Notes under the pieces: model-generated
Told to the model about the DNA's origin: nothing
Seen by the model: the letters and a program-made list of their open reading frames with translations, nothing else
Databases searched by the model: none
Made by a program: the position numbers and the translations under genes
Part shown: in pieces, positions 31,104 through 41,215 of the stretch
How the letters are laid out: the number at the start of each line of letters is the position of its first letter
How positions within the stretch are numbered: position 1 is the first letter of the stretch
DNA from: Actinomycetota bacterium
GTDB taxonomy: Bacteria; Actinomycetota; Actinomycetes; Nanopelagicales; Nanopelagicaceae
Direction of reading: 5' to 3'
NCBI GenBank assembly: GCA_026392845.1
Contig: JAPLBJ010000017.1
Span: 50,880-114,879 of the forward strand
Length of the DNA stretch: 64,000 nt

Positions 31104-32234
31104 ATGCAGGATCTAACAATCACACGCATTGAAACTGAAGCAATTCGTGTGCCCCTTGCTCGCACATATCGCGGCAGTCACTACAAGATGACGCATCGCT
31201 CAACCATTATTACTCGCATTCATACAGCTAGCGGATTAGTTGGCGAGGCATATGCAGGCGATGAAGATGCATCCCTTTTGGAAATCGAAAGCATTATTCA
31301 AGATGAATTAGCTCCACTACTTATTGGCCAAGATGGTTCTGCAATTGAAAGATTATGGGAGATTGCGCGTCCTGCAACTTGGGACATTCTTCGCGACCGT
31401 CGCTTAGGTCTTGTTGCATGCGCATCAATCGATGTAACTCTATGGGATCTCATGGGTAAGGCACTTGGTGTTCCACTCTGGAAATTATGGGGCGGTTATC
31501 GCTCACGTGTTCCAGTAATAACAATTGGTGGTTATTACGGAAGCAATCTCACAATAAAAGAAGAAGTTGAATACTTGCTCAAAGAAGAATTTGCTGGAAT
31601 GAAATTCAAAATTGGTGGAATGTCACCAGAAGATGATGCAAAGCGCTTCAAAGAAGCGCGCAAAGTTGGTGGCGATAATTTTAGAATTGCAGTTGATGCA
31701 AACCAGGGCTACACACCTGCCCAAGCAATCGAATTTTCTAAATTAGTTGCAGATGATAATTTGCTCTGGTTTGAAGAGCCATGTATTTGGCAAAATGATA
31801 AAAAGGGAATGCGCGATGTTCGCTATGGCGGAAGCGTTGCAGTGTGTGCGGGTCAAAGTGAATTCTCTGCAGCCGGTTGCCGCGACCTTATGGAAGCTGG
31901 ATCAATTGATTTCTGTAACTTTGATTCATCATGGTCAGGTGGTCCAACGGAATGGCGCAAGGTTGCTGCAATGGCAACTGTGTACGACGTGAAGATGGCC
32001 CACCATGAAGAAGCTCAAGTTTCTGCTCACTTACTTGCATCAATTCCGCATGGAACATATGTTGAGTATTTCCACCCAGATCGCGATCCAATCTGGCATA
32101 ACTTGTTGGCTAACCGTCCTGCTCTCAAGGATGGTCACATTCAACTCAACGATAATCCTGGCCTTGGCTGGGAGCTCGACCGCGACTACATCAATAAATA
32201 CCGAATCTCGGAGCGTTTCACCGAGGCTAAATAG
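31104..32234 (+). CDS. Mandelate racemase/muconate lactonizing (enolase superfamily) enzyme 1
   Basis: MQDLTITRIETEAIRVPL start, MKFKIGG, RIAVDANQGY, WFEEPC, MAHHEEAQVSAHL; ORF-track start at 31017 runs through the promoter. Confidence 0.88.
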   Translation: MQDLTITRIETEAIRVPLARTYRGSHYKMTHRSTIITRIHTASGLVGEAYAGDEDASLLEIESIIQDELAPLLIGQDGSAIERLWEIARPATWDILRDRRLGLVACASIDVTLWDLMGKALGVPLWKLWGGYRSRVPVITIGGYYGSNLTIKEEVEYLLKEEFAGMKFKIGGMSPEDDAKRFKEARKVGGDNFRIAVDANQGYTPAQAIEFSKLVADDNLLWFEEPCIWQNDKKGMRDVRYGGSVAVCAGQSEFSAAGCRDLMEAGSIDFCNFDSSWSGGPTEWRKVAAMATVYDVKMAHHEEAQVSAHLLASIPHGTYVEYFHPDRDPIWHNLLANRPALKDGHIQLNDNPGLGWELDRDYINKYRISERFTEAK

Positions 32235-32308
32235 GCCTTTTTTGAACGTGTTCAGCGATAACACTTTCGTTACAAAGGCACTTTTCTATTGACTAATAGG
32301 TCGAAATT

Positions 32309-32320
32309 GGAAACGATTCC
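32309..32320. promoter_or_regulatory. LacI-type operator-like GGAAACGATTCC
   Basis: Near-palindrome related to GAAACGTTTC; about 75 bp upstream of the ABC operon. Confidence 0.55.
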
Positions 32321-32395
32321 TACTCCAATGGCCTACGGGGGAGCCCCCTTTCTCGTGCGTCACGACAGCTAGTTCATGAAAGGTATCGGTCGACT

Positions 32396-33409
32396 ATGAA
32401 GGTTGTTTCTAGTTCAAAAGCTCGCCTTGGCGTTATTGCTGCTTTGGCGATCTCAACACTTATTACAATTCAAATCGTTCCAGCATCTGCAGGCGGCGTT
32501 GATTTCCGCAAAGCAGTAGCAGGTAGCGGTAAAGGAATCACAATCGGTCTTATTGGTCTTGATGACTCAATCGGATTCGGAAAAGATGTACACGATTCAA
32601 TCGCACGTGAAGCTGCAAAGGCTGGCGCAAAGTTTGTATTTTGCGATGGCAAGCTAAAGGGTGACGTTGCACTTGCTTGTGCAAAGACATTCAAGTTGAA
32701 GAAGGTTCAGGGCTATTTGAACTTCAACGCTGATGCTGCTGCTTCAGCTGCAATTTGTAAGGCTGGACCACAAGTTCCAGTTATTGCAATTGATATCGAA
32801 CAAGATCCTTGCCAGAGCGCATTCATGGGTGCAGATAATGCAAACGCAGGCGCATCAACAGGTAAGGCAATTGGCGATTACTTCAAGAAGAACTTCAACT
32901 GCGAATACGATGCATTTATCTCACTAGAAGATTATGGTGTTGGTATTGCTAACGAACTTCGTATGGGTGGATACCGTTCAGGTTTCGCATCTGTATGTGG
33001 TGCTATTCCTGCAGCTAAGTTGAAGAAGTACGATGCTGGACGTTTAGACAAAGCTCTTGAAGTTATGCCAGATGCTCTAACAACACTTCCAGGAAAGAAC
33101 AAGATCATCGTCGTTGCAATCAACGACCAAGGTATCCAGGGCGCATTCTCAGCAGCTAAGGCTGTTGGTCGCGAAAAGGATATCTATGCAGGTTCACAGG
33201 GTGCAGAAAAGACCGTTTGGTGCGATATCAAGACAAACGATCACTGGCTTGGTGCAACTGCATACTTCCCAGAGCGTTACGGCGAGATCGGTGTTCCATA
33301 CCTAATCGACCTCATCAAGGGAAAGAAAGTTCCATTCCAGCTAAAGATCAAGCACGTAGCGATCAATGGAACAAATATCGATAAGAACTTCAAGGTAACT
33401 GGTTGCTAA
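32396..33409 (+). CDS. Sugar ABC transporter substrate-binding protein (ribose type)
   Basis: Signal peptide; GITIGLIGLDDSIGFGKDVHDSIAREAAKAGAKFVFCDGK; adjacent ATPase and permease. Confidence 0.9.
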   Translation: MKVVSSSKARLGVIAALAISTLITIQIVPASAGGVDFRKAVAGSGKGITIGLIGLDDSIGFGKDVHDSIAREAAKAGAKFVFCDGKLKGDVALACAKTFKLKKVQGYLNFNADAAASAAICKAGPQVPVIAIDIEQDPCQSAFMGADNANAGASTGKAIGDYFKKNFNCEYDAFISLEDYGVGIANELRMGGYRSGFASVCGAIPAAKLKKYDAGRLDKALEVMPDALTTLPGKNKIIVVAINDQGIQGAFSAAKAVGREKDIYAGSQGAEKTVWCDIKTNDHWLGATAYFPERYGEIGVPYLIDLIKGKKVPFQLKIKHVAINGTNIDKNFKVTGC

Positions 33410-33479
33410 TAAGCTTCCATTCCTAGAACGACTTGATTGATCATTTCTGTTAGTACTAAAGGAAAGGTTTTGAATCTGC

Positions 33480-34964
33480 ATGAATGTTGATTTAGCGCAA
33501 TTGAAAGATATTCGTAAATCCTTTAACGGGGTGGAAGTTCTTCATGGCGTTGATCTCACGTTAGCTCCGGGGGAAGTGCTTGCACTCCTCGGAGAAAACG
33601 GAGCAGGTAAATCAACTCTCGTAAAAATTCTTGCAGGAGATATTCCACCTACTAGCGGCTCGATCACCATTGCGGATACTGAGTTGGCGCGGCTTGATGT
33701 TTATCAAGCCCGCCAACTTGGTGTTCGGATGATTTTTCAAGAACTAAACGATGCTCCATCATTGAGTGTCGCTGAAAATATTTTCTTAGGTCAATGGCCA
33801 GGCAGTAAAGGTTTTGTTGCATGGGGCGATATGCGCGAGAAGGCTCGCGAAATTCTCAAGCGCCTAGAAGTAGATATTGATGTTGATGCACAAGCAGGAT
33901 CTCTTCGTGTTGGTGAGCGACAGATTCTAGAAATTGCACGCGCACTGACACAGAATGCAAAAATTTTAGTTTTGGATGAACCAACAGCCGCTCTCTCTAA
34001 TGCAGAGGTTGAGCGCCTATTTATTGTTATGGATCAATTGAAGAAACAAGGCGTGGGAATGATTTACATTACCCACCGCCTCGATGAAGTTTCTCGCGTT
34101 GCAGATCGAGTACAAGTTTTGCGCGATGGCAATTCAGTCCTAACTGTCGATGCCAAAGGAGCTCAGCGCGAAGTACTAGTGACGGCAATGCTTGGCCATG
34201 AAGCGCTGAAGAATGCTCGCCCAGCAGCTGTAACTACAAGCGGTAATGGGCTTGAAATAAAGAATTTCAGCAGTGGTGATGATTTCAATGATGTTTCAAT
34301 GACAATCAACGCCGGCGAAGTTGTCTGTTTATTTGGAAAAATTGGCTCTGGTTCATCAGAAGTTTTGGAATCTATTTATGGACTTCGACCAGTTACAGGT
34401 GGATCCGTTCATATCTTTGGTAAAGAATTCAAACCAAAGAGCCCTCAAGAATCTTCCTCGAGTGGAATTGGTTACTTGCCCGCAGATCGCCAGCGCCTAG
34501 GCTCTTTTGCTTCACGTTCTGTTGCAGAAAATCTTGCAGTTGCATCATGGAAAGCGATGTCACGACTTGGTTTCGTTGATGCAGGTAATGAAGTCAAAGC
34601 ATTTAGCCGCTGGTCTGATGCGCTTAAAATCAGCGCTCGCCGTGGGCCAACCCAAGAAATCGCAACTCTCTCTGGTGGAAACCAACAGAAAGTTCTTCTT
34701 GGCCGTTGGTTTGAAGCAAAGGTTCAAGTTCTATTACTTGTTGAGCCAACTCGAGGCGTAGATGTTGGTGCGCGTCGCGATATTTACGACATTATTCGCC
34801 GCCAAGCAAAAGAGAGCGGCATGGCCGTACTTGTTGCGACATCAGATTATGAAGAAGTAGTGCTCCTTGCAGACCGTGCACTTGTTATGTCTCGAGGAAA
34901 AATAGTTTCAGAGTTCACCGGAAATTCCGTTGATGCAAATTCTCTAATATCGGCAGCCAGTTAG
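33480..34964 (+). CDS. Sugar ABC transporter ATPase, two nucleotide-binding domains (RbsA-like)
   Basis: LGENGAGKSTLVKILAG, LDEPTAALSNAEVERL, LSGGNQQKVLLGRWF. Confidence 0.95.
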   Translation: MNVDLAQLKDIRKSFNGVEVLHGVDLTLAPGEVLALLGENGAGKSTLVKILAGDIPPTSGSITIADTELARLDVYQARQLGVRMIFQELNDAPSLSVAENIFLGQWPGSKGFVAWGDMREKAREILKRLEVDIDVDAQAGSLRVGERQILEIARALTQNAKILVLDEPTAALSNAEVERLFIVMDQLKKQGVGMIYITHRLDEVSRVADRVQVLRDGNSVLTVDAKGAQREVLVTAMLGHEALKNARPAAVTTSGNGLEIKNFSSGDDFNDVSMTINAGEVVCLFGKIGSGSSEVLESIYGLRPVTGGSVHIFGKEFKPKSPQESSSSGIGYLPADRQRLGSFASRSVAENLAVASWKAMSRLGFVDAGNEVKAFSRWSDALKISARRGPTQEIATLSGGNQQKVLLGRWFEAKVQVLLLVEPTRGVDVGARRDIYDIIRRQAKESGMAVLVATSDYEEVVLLADRALVMSRGKIVSEFTGNSVDANSLISAAS

Positions 34965-34977
34965 GGGTAATGGGTTC

Positions 34978-35940
34978 ATGTCTAAAACAACAGAGGTAGA
35001 AAAAGATAAGAAGCGCTCAATTCCGGCTTCTGCACCATTGATGGCCTTTTTCGTGGGTCTATTTATTTATTTCTCTGTAGCTAGCGAATACTTCTTCGAT
35101 ATTGAGAACTTTCGCAATATTGCAGTCGCCCTTGCAGTAACTGGAATTGTTTGTATTCCTGGAACTCTTCTTATGATTGCTGGCCAAGTTGATCTCTCTG
35201 TTGGTTCTGCTGCTGCAGTATCAGGAATGATCATGGCAAATATGGTCAATAAGCACAGCATCGCAGTAGGCCTTGCAGTTGCACTTGTATTTGGCCTCAC
35301 ACTTGGAATCATTAATGGATTCCTAGTTACCGTTGTTGGTGTCAACTCCCTTATTACAACATTGGGTGGTTTAGCTACTCTTTATGGAATCGCATTACTT
35401 ATCGGTAATGGTCAAACAGTGATGATGCGTAACTTTGAATGGCTCGGAACATCACAGCCATGGGGTGTGCCACTTCCCGTACTTATCTTTACCGTGATTG
35501 CAATAATGGGTGCGGTTTCTCTACGTAAATCAACATATGGCCGTTCTTTATATGCAATTGGTTCTAATCCAAATGCTGCACGCGTTGTAGGTATTCGCTC
35601 CAACCGTTTACTCTTTATTACATTCGTTCTTTCATCAGTTGGCGCCGCACTTGCAGGCGCAGTTCTTTCTTCACAGCTTTCTGCTGCAGATCCAAATGCT
35701 GCACGTGGTTTGGAGCTCGAAGTAATTACGGCAATTGTTCTCGGTGGCGCAAGCCTTGCAGGTGGGCGCGGTTCGATGTTTGGAACAATCTTGGGACTTT
35801 GTACAATCGGTATTCTCAATAACGGTTTGATTTTGTTAGATGTTCCAACATTCTGGCAGCGCGTTGCACAAGGTCTCATGTTGATCATTGCGGTCTCATT
35901 CGACTCCTTGCGCCAAAAGCTCAATAACCAAAGGAGTTAG
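34978..35940 (+). CDS. Sugar ABC transporter permease (RbsC-like)
   Basis: AGQVDLSVGSAAAVSGM, TLGGLATLYGIALLI, GGASLAGGRGSMFGTILG. Confidence 0.93.
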   Translation: MSKTTEVEKDKKRSIPASAPLMAFFVGLFIYFSVASEYFFDIENFRNIAVALAVTGIVCIPGTLLMIAGQVDLSVGSAAAVSGMIMANMVNKHSIAVGLAVALVFGLTLGIINGFLVTVVGVNSLITTLGGLATLYGIALLIGNGQTVMMRNFEWLGTSQPWGVPLPVLIFTVIAIMGAVSLRKSTYGRSLYAIGSNPNAARVVGIRSNRLLFITFVLSSVGAALAGAVLSSQLSAADPNAARGLELEVITAIVLGGASLAGGRGSMFGTILGLCTIGILNNGLILLDVPTFWQRVAQGLMLIIAVSFDSLRQKLNNQRS

Positions 35941-35942
35941 TT

Positions 35943-37388
35943 GTGACTCTCAATCCCACACCGCCAGCACGGTTGGTTCCAGCACGACGTCCAGAAAAAT
36001 CAATCAAGGTTGGTTTAGTAGCTGGTGGTCTTGGAACATATTGGCCACAGTTTCCTAAGTTACTCCCACAGTTGCAGGAATCTGCACGCTTTGTATCAGC
36101 TCGCATATCCAAGATGGATGTTGAACTAGTCGATGTAGGTTTTATCTCTGATCCTCAAGAAGGTGCAGCGGCTGCAGAGAAGTTGCGCGCAGCTGGTTGC
36201 GACATGATCATCATGTATCTAACGACATACATGACATCGTCAATGTTTATCCCAATTGCACAACGTGCAAATGCACCAGTTCTTCTCATCAACTTGCAAC
36301 CAAGTGAGCAGATGGACCACGCAAACTTTGATACAGGTGCATGGCTTGCATACTGCGGCGCATGTCCGCTGCCAGAAATGGCTAACGCATTTGAGCGCGC
36401 AGGCGTTCCATTTCGTTCAGTCTCTGGATATTTGGCAGAAGAGCGCGCATGGGTAAAGATTCATAGCTGGATTCAAGCGGCAAAGGTTCGCAGTATTTTG
36501 CGTAACTCACGCCACGGAATTATGGGCCACGTGTACCCAGGAATGCTCGATGTTTCAACAGATATGACAATGGTGACAACTCACTTCGGTGGGCACATGG
36601 AGGTTCTTGAATTTGATGACCTTCGTGTGCGCGCAGAGAAGGTCAGTGAAAAAGAGATTGATAAAGTTCTCGATGAAGCACGATCAATTTTTGAAATCGA
36701 TAAAACTGTTGATGAAGATGATTTTCGTTGGGCAGGACGCGTCGCTGTTGGTCTTCGCCAACTAGTAGATGATTTTGATATCAACAGTCTTGCTTATTAC
36801 CACCGTGGACTCGATGGCGAAATCCACGAACGCCTGGGTGCAGGAATGATTCTGGGTTGCTCATTATTGACTGCAGAAGGCGTACCAGCAGTTGGTGAAT
36901 ATGAATTGCGTACATCAATTGGAATGTTGATGCTTGATCGTATGGGAGCTGGTGGTTCCTTTACAGAGTTCCAAGCACTGAACTTCAATAACGGTGTTGT
37001 TGAAATGGGACACGACGGTCCAGCCCACCTTGCAATTAGTAATGGAAAGCCAATATTGCGCGGCCTTGGTGTATTCCACGGTAAGCGCGGATATGGTGTT
37101 TCAGTTGAATTCGATGTTACACATGGTCCAGTAACAGTATTTGGTGTTACGCAACGCAAGAACGGTACGTATCAATTCGTTGCGTCAGAAGGCAAAGTTG
37201 TTGATGGTCCACGTTTGCGTATCGGAAATACAACATCCCTCGTTGATTTTGGCGTAAATCCAGGTCAATGGTGTGATGACTGGAGTGCAACAGGGGTTCC
37301 TCATCACTGGGCACTTGGAATCGGCCATCGCGTGAGTGAATTGCGCTCAATCGCTGAGTTACTAGATATCGAAATGGTAGTAATTTAG
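35943..37388 (+). CDS. L-fucose/L-arabinose isomerase family protein
   Basis: VGLVAGGLGTYWPQFPKLLPQL...VGFISDPQEGAAAAEKLRAAGCDMIIMYLTTYMTSS, HFGGHMEVLEFDDLR. Confidence 0.75.
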   Translation: MTLNPTPPARLVPARRPEKSIKVGLVAGGLGTYWPQFPKLLPQLQESARFVSARISKMDVELVDVGFISDPQEGAAAAEKLRAAGCDMIIMYLTTYMTSSMFIPIAQRANAPVLLINLQPSEQMDHANFDTGAWLAYCGACPLPEMANAFERAGVPFRSVSGYLAEERAWVKIHSWIQAAKVRSILRNSRHGIMGHVYPGMLDVSTDMTMVTTHFGGHMEVLEFDDLRVRAEKVSEKEIDKVLDEARSIFEIDKTVDEDDFRWAGRVAVGLRQLVDDFDINSLAYYHRGLDGEIHERLGAGMILGCSLLTAEGVPAVGEYELRTSIGMLMLDRMGAGGSFTEFQALNFNNGVVEMGHDGPAHLAISNGKPILRGLGVFHGKRGYGVSVEFDVTHGPVTVFGVTQRKNGTYQFVASEGKVVDGPRLRIGNTTSLVDFGVNPGQWCDDWSATGVPHHWALGIGHRVSELRSIAELLDIEMVVI

Positions 37389-37393
37389 CTCTT

Positions 37394-38158
37394 ATGAATT
37401 GGCGCAGCGATAGCGGTCTTAGCGGCAAAAGCGTCGTTGTTACAGGTGCTGCTGGTGGAATAGGTAGCGAAGTAGCTATTGCTTTCTCGCAAGCAGGTGC
37501 CAAAGTGTTAGCAGTTGATATTCCCGGTGCCCCGCTTTCACAATTACTCACCAAGTTTGAGGGTAGCGGCCACGAAATTATGGAAGCAGATCTTTCCGAT
37601 CTGAGTTTGCATGCATCAATATTTGCGAAAGCGCAGAGCATGGCTCCATTTGCAGCCCTTGCACATTGCGCTGCAGTACTGCGACGCCGAGCAACAGTTG
37701 ATGATGTGACTGAAGAAGATTGGGATATTCAGATTGATATAAATCTGAAGGCAACATTTTTCTTGAATCGCAGCGCGTATCACTCATTTAGAAGTGCAAA
37801 GACACCAGGATCTATTGTGAACTTTAGTTCCCAAGGGTGGCAATCAGGTGGCTTTGGTGGCTCAGTTGTCTACGCTGCAAGTAAAGGTGGCGTTGTTTCA
37901 ATGACACGTGGACTTGCTCGCTCATTTGCACCTAGCAATGTACGCGTCAATGCAGTTGCACCAGGTGGTGTTGATACAACAATGATGCGCGGTGGGCAAG
38001 ATGATGCAGCGCTCGCTGCCTTTGTTGCCATGATTCCGATGGGACGCCTCGCACGTCCTGATGAAATGAGCGGTGCAGTACTTTTCTTAGCATCAGATGC
38101 ATCGAGTTATATGACTGGAACGGTTCTCAACGTTTCCGGTGGACAGTTGATGTACTAA
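37394..38158 (+). CDS. Short-chain dehydrogenase/reductase
   Basis: GKSVVVTGAAGGIGSEVA, YAASKGGVVSMTRGLA, GTVLNVSGGQLM. Confidence 0.92.
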   Translation: MNWRSDSGLSGKSVVVTGAAGGIGSEVAIAFSQAGAKVLAVDIPGAPLSQLLTKFEGSGHEIMEADLSDLSLHASIFAKAQSMAPFAALAHCAAVLRRRATVDDVTEEDWDIQIDINLKATFFLNRSAYHSFRSAKTPGSIVNFSSQGWQSGGFGGSVVYAASKGGVVSMTRGLARSFAPSNVRVNAVAPGGVDTTMMRGGQDDAALAAFVAMIPMGRLARPDEMSGAVLFLASDASSYMTGTVLNVSGGQLMY

Positions 38159-39003
38159 AAAAGAAAAGCAAGTGCGCAAATTCCTGCGCATGCAAGAAAA
38201 GAACTAAGAATCACACTTTTACTTGGCGATTTTTTGTAAGCAACAGTTTCAAATAACAGGATCCACAAGGGAACTGTTGAGATAATACTTTGTACACCAA
38301 CAGGGCTTCCATGAGATATTGCATAGGAAGTGAGTACCCAACCCGCTCCCATAAATATGGAGCGAGGGAAAAGCGAGAGATAATTCTTTGCCGTGAAATG
38401 CTTTGGGAAAAAAAGTATAAGAAAGAGTGCGGCAGCAATTAGTTGTTGGATGAAAACAACCTGCACCAAAGCCATCCCCGCATGGATTTGAAGGGCTATC
38501 AGCGTCGTGACAGCTCCAGTGGTGGTTGCAATAGAGCCAATAAGAAAGAAAGTTGAAAAAGTTGAAACGCCTGCCAAAGAATTTCTAAGGGGTAATAACA
38601 CGGCCATAACGAGAACCAAAACAACAAGTATCTGTCCAAGAGAAACGCTCGTGCCAAGAATAAGGGGTGCGATAACTAAGACAACGGCTGGGCTGAGTGA
38701 TTGCCCAACTGCTGAGGCAGATGCTGAACTTCGTGTTACTACTAAAAATATAAGACCTGCACCCAGGGCGGTGAGTGAGCCACCAATACCAATGCGCAGC
38801 CATGCGATACCGGAGAGTTGAACCCATTGGGGATCTAATAGCAAAAAAGGTGCAGCTACTACAGCATTGAAAAAGAAGAGAACCCCAACACTGTGATAGC
38901 CAGGAAGTCTCTGTGTTACAGATTTTGTAAGGAAGAGTCCTGTTGCAATAGAGAGCGCCGCTGCGAGTGCAAAGAGCGAGCTCATAACCCTATAGTCGCA
39001 CAT
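38155..39003 (-). CDS. EamA/DMT family transporter
   Basis: Ten TM helices; VGQSLSPAVVLVIAPLILG. Confidence 0.75.
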   Translation of the reverse strand: MCDYRVMSSLFALAAALSIATGLFLTKSVTQRLPGYHSVGVLFFFNAVVAAPFLLLDPQWVQLSGIAWLRIGIGGSLTALGAGLIFLVVTRSSASASAVGQSLSPAVVLVIAPLILGTSVSLGQILVVLVLVMAVLLPLRNSLAGVSTFSTFFLIGSIATTTGAVTTLIALQIHAGMALVQVVFIQQLIAAALFLILFFPKHFTAKNYLSLFPRSIFMGAGWVLTSYAISHGSPVGVQSIISTVPLWILLFETVAYKKSPSKSVILSSFLACAGICALAFLF

Positions 39004-39039
39004 CTTCTCAAAGAAGGGCTTATTGCTTAGACTCTTACT

Positions 39040-40242
39040 GTGGGAAATTTTCTAACTCAAGAGTATTTCAATAACCCATATCCAACCTATAAAAAATTTC
39101 TCAATGAATCCCCAATTTTTTGGAGTGATGAACTTTCTGCCTGGATTATTTCTCCACATGAACTAGTTGAAGCAGGATTGCACTCATCAACTCTCAATGC
39201 TGGTGAGCGCATGAGCGCTGCATCCTCACACTTTTCGGATGAAGAGAGAAAGCAATATTCAGCCATTTTGCACAACCTCAATAATTGGATTGTTTTTCAA
39301 GATCCTCCATCACACACTCGCTTGCGTCGCCTCATCAGCAAGTCCTTTACACCGCGATCAATAAGTGCATTTGAACCAAAGATTGAAAAAATCGTCAATG
39401 ATTTACTCGATGAAATAGGAGATAAAGAGAAGTTTGACCTTGTTTCAGAGTTCTCTTTTCGCTTGCCTGCCGCCGTTATGTGTGATCTTTTGGGAATTCC
39501 TCTCGATCGACAATGGGATTTGAAGCGCTGGGCCGATGGAATTGCAGGCTTTAGCGCTGCAGCTCGCGTCACTTCCGAGAAAGCAAAATTTGCAAACGAG
39601 ATGGCACTGGAATCAAAGGAATATCTCATCACTTTATTTGAACAATTACGCAACGATCCGGGTGATAATTTATTGAGCCGTTTAGTAGATCAAAGCGATG
39701 AGCCGAATCCGCTCAGCGATGACGAACTAGTGGCACTAGTTGTTCAACTCTTCTTCGCAGGCTTTGAAACCACAGAAGGCCTCATTGGGAACATGATGAT
39801 TGCGTTAGCAAAGCATCCAGATCAATTAGATAAATTGCGTGCTAATCCTGAATTAATCACAAATGCAGTAGAGGAAACACTGCGTTTTGATTCATCTATT
39901 CTCAAGCAATCTCGTGTTGCAAGTGAAGATCAAGATTTTGGCGGCCAGAAAATTAAAAAAGGTGATTACATGCACTTTATGATTGGCGCAGCAAATTATG
40001 ATTCAGCAAAATTTATCGATGCTGATATTTTTGATGTTGAACGCAATGATGTAGGCCATGTGAGCTTTGGCCACGGAATCCATTTTTGTATCGGTGCACC
40101 GTTAGCTAGGTTAGAGGCGCGCATTGCATTACGAGCGCTATTAGAGCGCTTATCCCGAATTGAAATACTGGAGCCAGCCCCTGTTTATCCAGAGTTATTT
40201 GCTGTACGCAAACCTTTGCATCTCTGGATTAGAAATATCTAG
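39040..40242 (+). CDS. Cytochrome P450
   Basis: Heme motif FGHGIHFCIGAPLARLEARIALRALLERL; I-helix FFAGFETTEGLI. Confidence 0.95.
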   Translation: MGNFLTQEYFNNPYPTYKKFLNESPIFWSDELSAWIISPHELVEAGLHSSTLNAGERMSAASSHFSDEERKQYSAILHNLNNWIVFQDPPSHTRLRRLISKSFTPRSISAFEPKIEKIVNDLLDEIGDKEKFDLVSEFSFRLPAAVMCDLLGIPLDRQWDLKRWADGIAGFSAAARVTSEKAKFANEMALESKEYLITLFEQLRNDPGDNLLSRLVDQSDEPNPLSDDELVALVVQLFFAGFETTEGLIGNMMIALAKHPDQLDKLRANPELITNAVEETLRFDSSILKQSRVASEDQDFGGQKIKKGDYMHFMIGAANYDSAKFIDADIFDVERNDVGHVSFGHGIHFCIGAPLARLEARIALRALLERLSRIEILEPAPVYPELFAVRKPLHLWIRNI

Positions 40243-41123
40243 AAGCGATATAGACGCTTCGCATTTCCGTTACAGATAAGGGCTTGCTCTGATTGACTAA
40301 GTGAACCAATGTATTCACGCATGAACTCAATAATCGTTGCATACGATGTGTACAAGCGATCAACTGGCCAATTTGAACCGAGAACACAACGCTTTGGCCC
40401 AAATGCCTCCAGAGATGCTTCTGCCCATGGACGCAGTGATTCTTTACTAAATAGAGGATCTGTCATAGGTAATCCGCTTATTTTCATGGTGACATTTTGC
40501 GCTGTTGCAAGTTTGTTGATTTCCGTTTTCCAAGAAGCGAAATAAGCAGCATCGCGTTTACGTGGGAAACCAATATGTTGAAGAACAATTTCCAATTCTG
40601 GATGACGTTGTGCAAGTTTGAGCGCTTCTGCCATATTTGGCCACTCGCAATCAAGATCAAAAACTAATTTATGTTTTGTCATGTAATCAAGTGAAGCCTC
40701 ATACGTTGGATTAATTTCCTTGCGAGAAAACATTATCTCGGCGTTAAAGTCACGTATTCCAACAAAAAGTTTTGATTGCATGTGACCTTCGAGTTCTTTG
40801 ATGGCATTCTCGCTACCTAATGAAGAGTCTCCAATAATTCTCATCGGCGCTGGTCCTGTCTTAGCCATCTCAGTTAGCCATACAGTTTCAGTTACAGGAT
40901 TTGGTGAACCAATTGCGGCTTGAACATGTACAAACCCCTCAATCCCGGAGAAGCGTGCCTCTGCCCATAAATTATCGAGAACATAAGCCTCGGACTTCAT
41001 GCCATCGATATTTCCTAATATTGGGTGAATAAATTCTTTGTCTAACCAGACCCATTTCAATTCAGGATGCTTCTTATCCCAAAGATGCATATGTGTATCG
41101 ATGATTGGCAATGAAGTAGCCAT
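40239..41123 (-). CDS. Amidohydrolase family 2, sugar lactonase-like
   Basis: IIDTHMHLWDKKHPELKWVW, CVLGSNWPVDRLY, resembles L-fucono/L-rhamnono-lactonase family. Confidence 0.8.
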   Translation of the reverse strand: MATSLPIIDTHMHLWDKKHPELKWVWLDKEFIHPILGNIDGMKSEAYVLDNLWAEARFSGIEGFVHVQAAIGSPNPVTETVWLTEMAKTGPAPMRIIGDSSLGSENAIKELEGHMQSKLFVGIRDFNAEIMFSRKEINPTYEASLDYMTKHKLVFDLDCEWPNMAEALKLAQRHPELEIVLQHIGFPRKRDAAYFASWKTEINKLATAQNVTMKISGLPMTDPLFSKESLRPWAEASLEAFGPKRCVLGSNWPVDRLYTSYATIIEFMREYIGSLSQSEQALICNGNAKRLYRF

Positions 41124-41215
41124 GACGAGACCTTTCGATAGTTAGGTTTGGCGGGTACAATTGGAAATACCGTATCGCTTAGTGCCAGTAAAAAAAAGAG
41201 TTTTGAAGGAGAATT

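Noticed and set aside
35412-35924. 170-aa minus-strand ORF
   Set aside because: Fully antisense to the RbsC-like permease; no recognisable motif.
37147-37641. 164-aa minus-strand ORF
   Set aside because: Antisense across the isomerase-SDR junction; no motif and both sense genes are well supported.
41159-41170. AATTGGAAATAC as a further LacI regulator 1 site
   Set aside because: Only one half-site resembles the operator; no symmetric partner.
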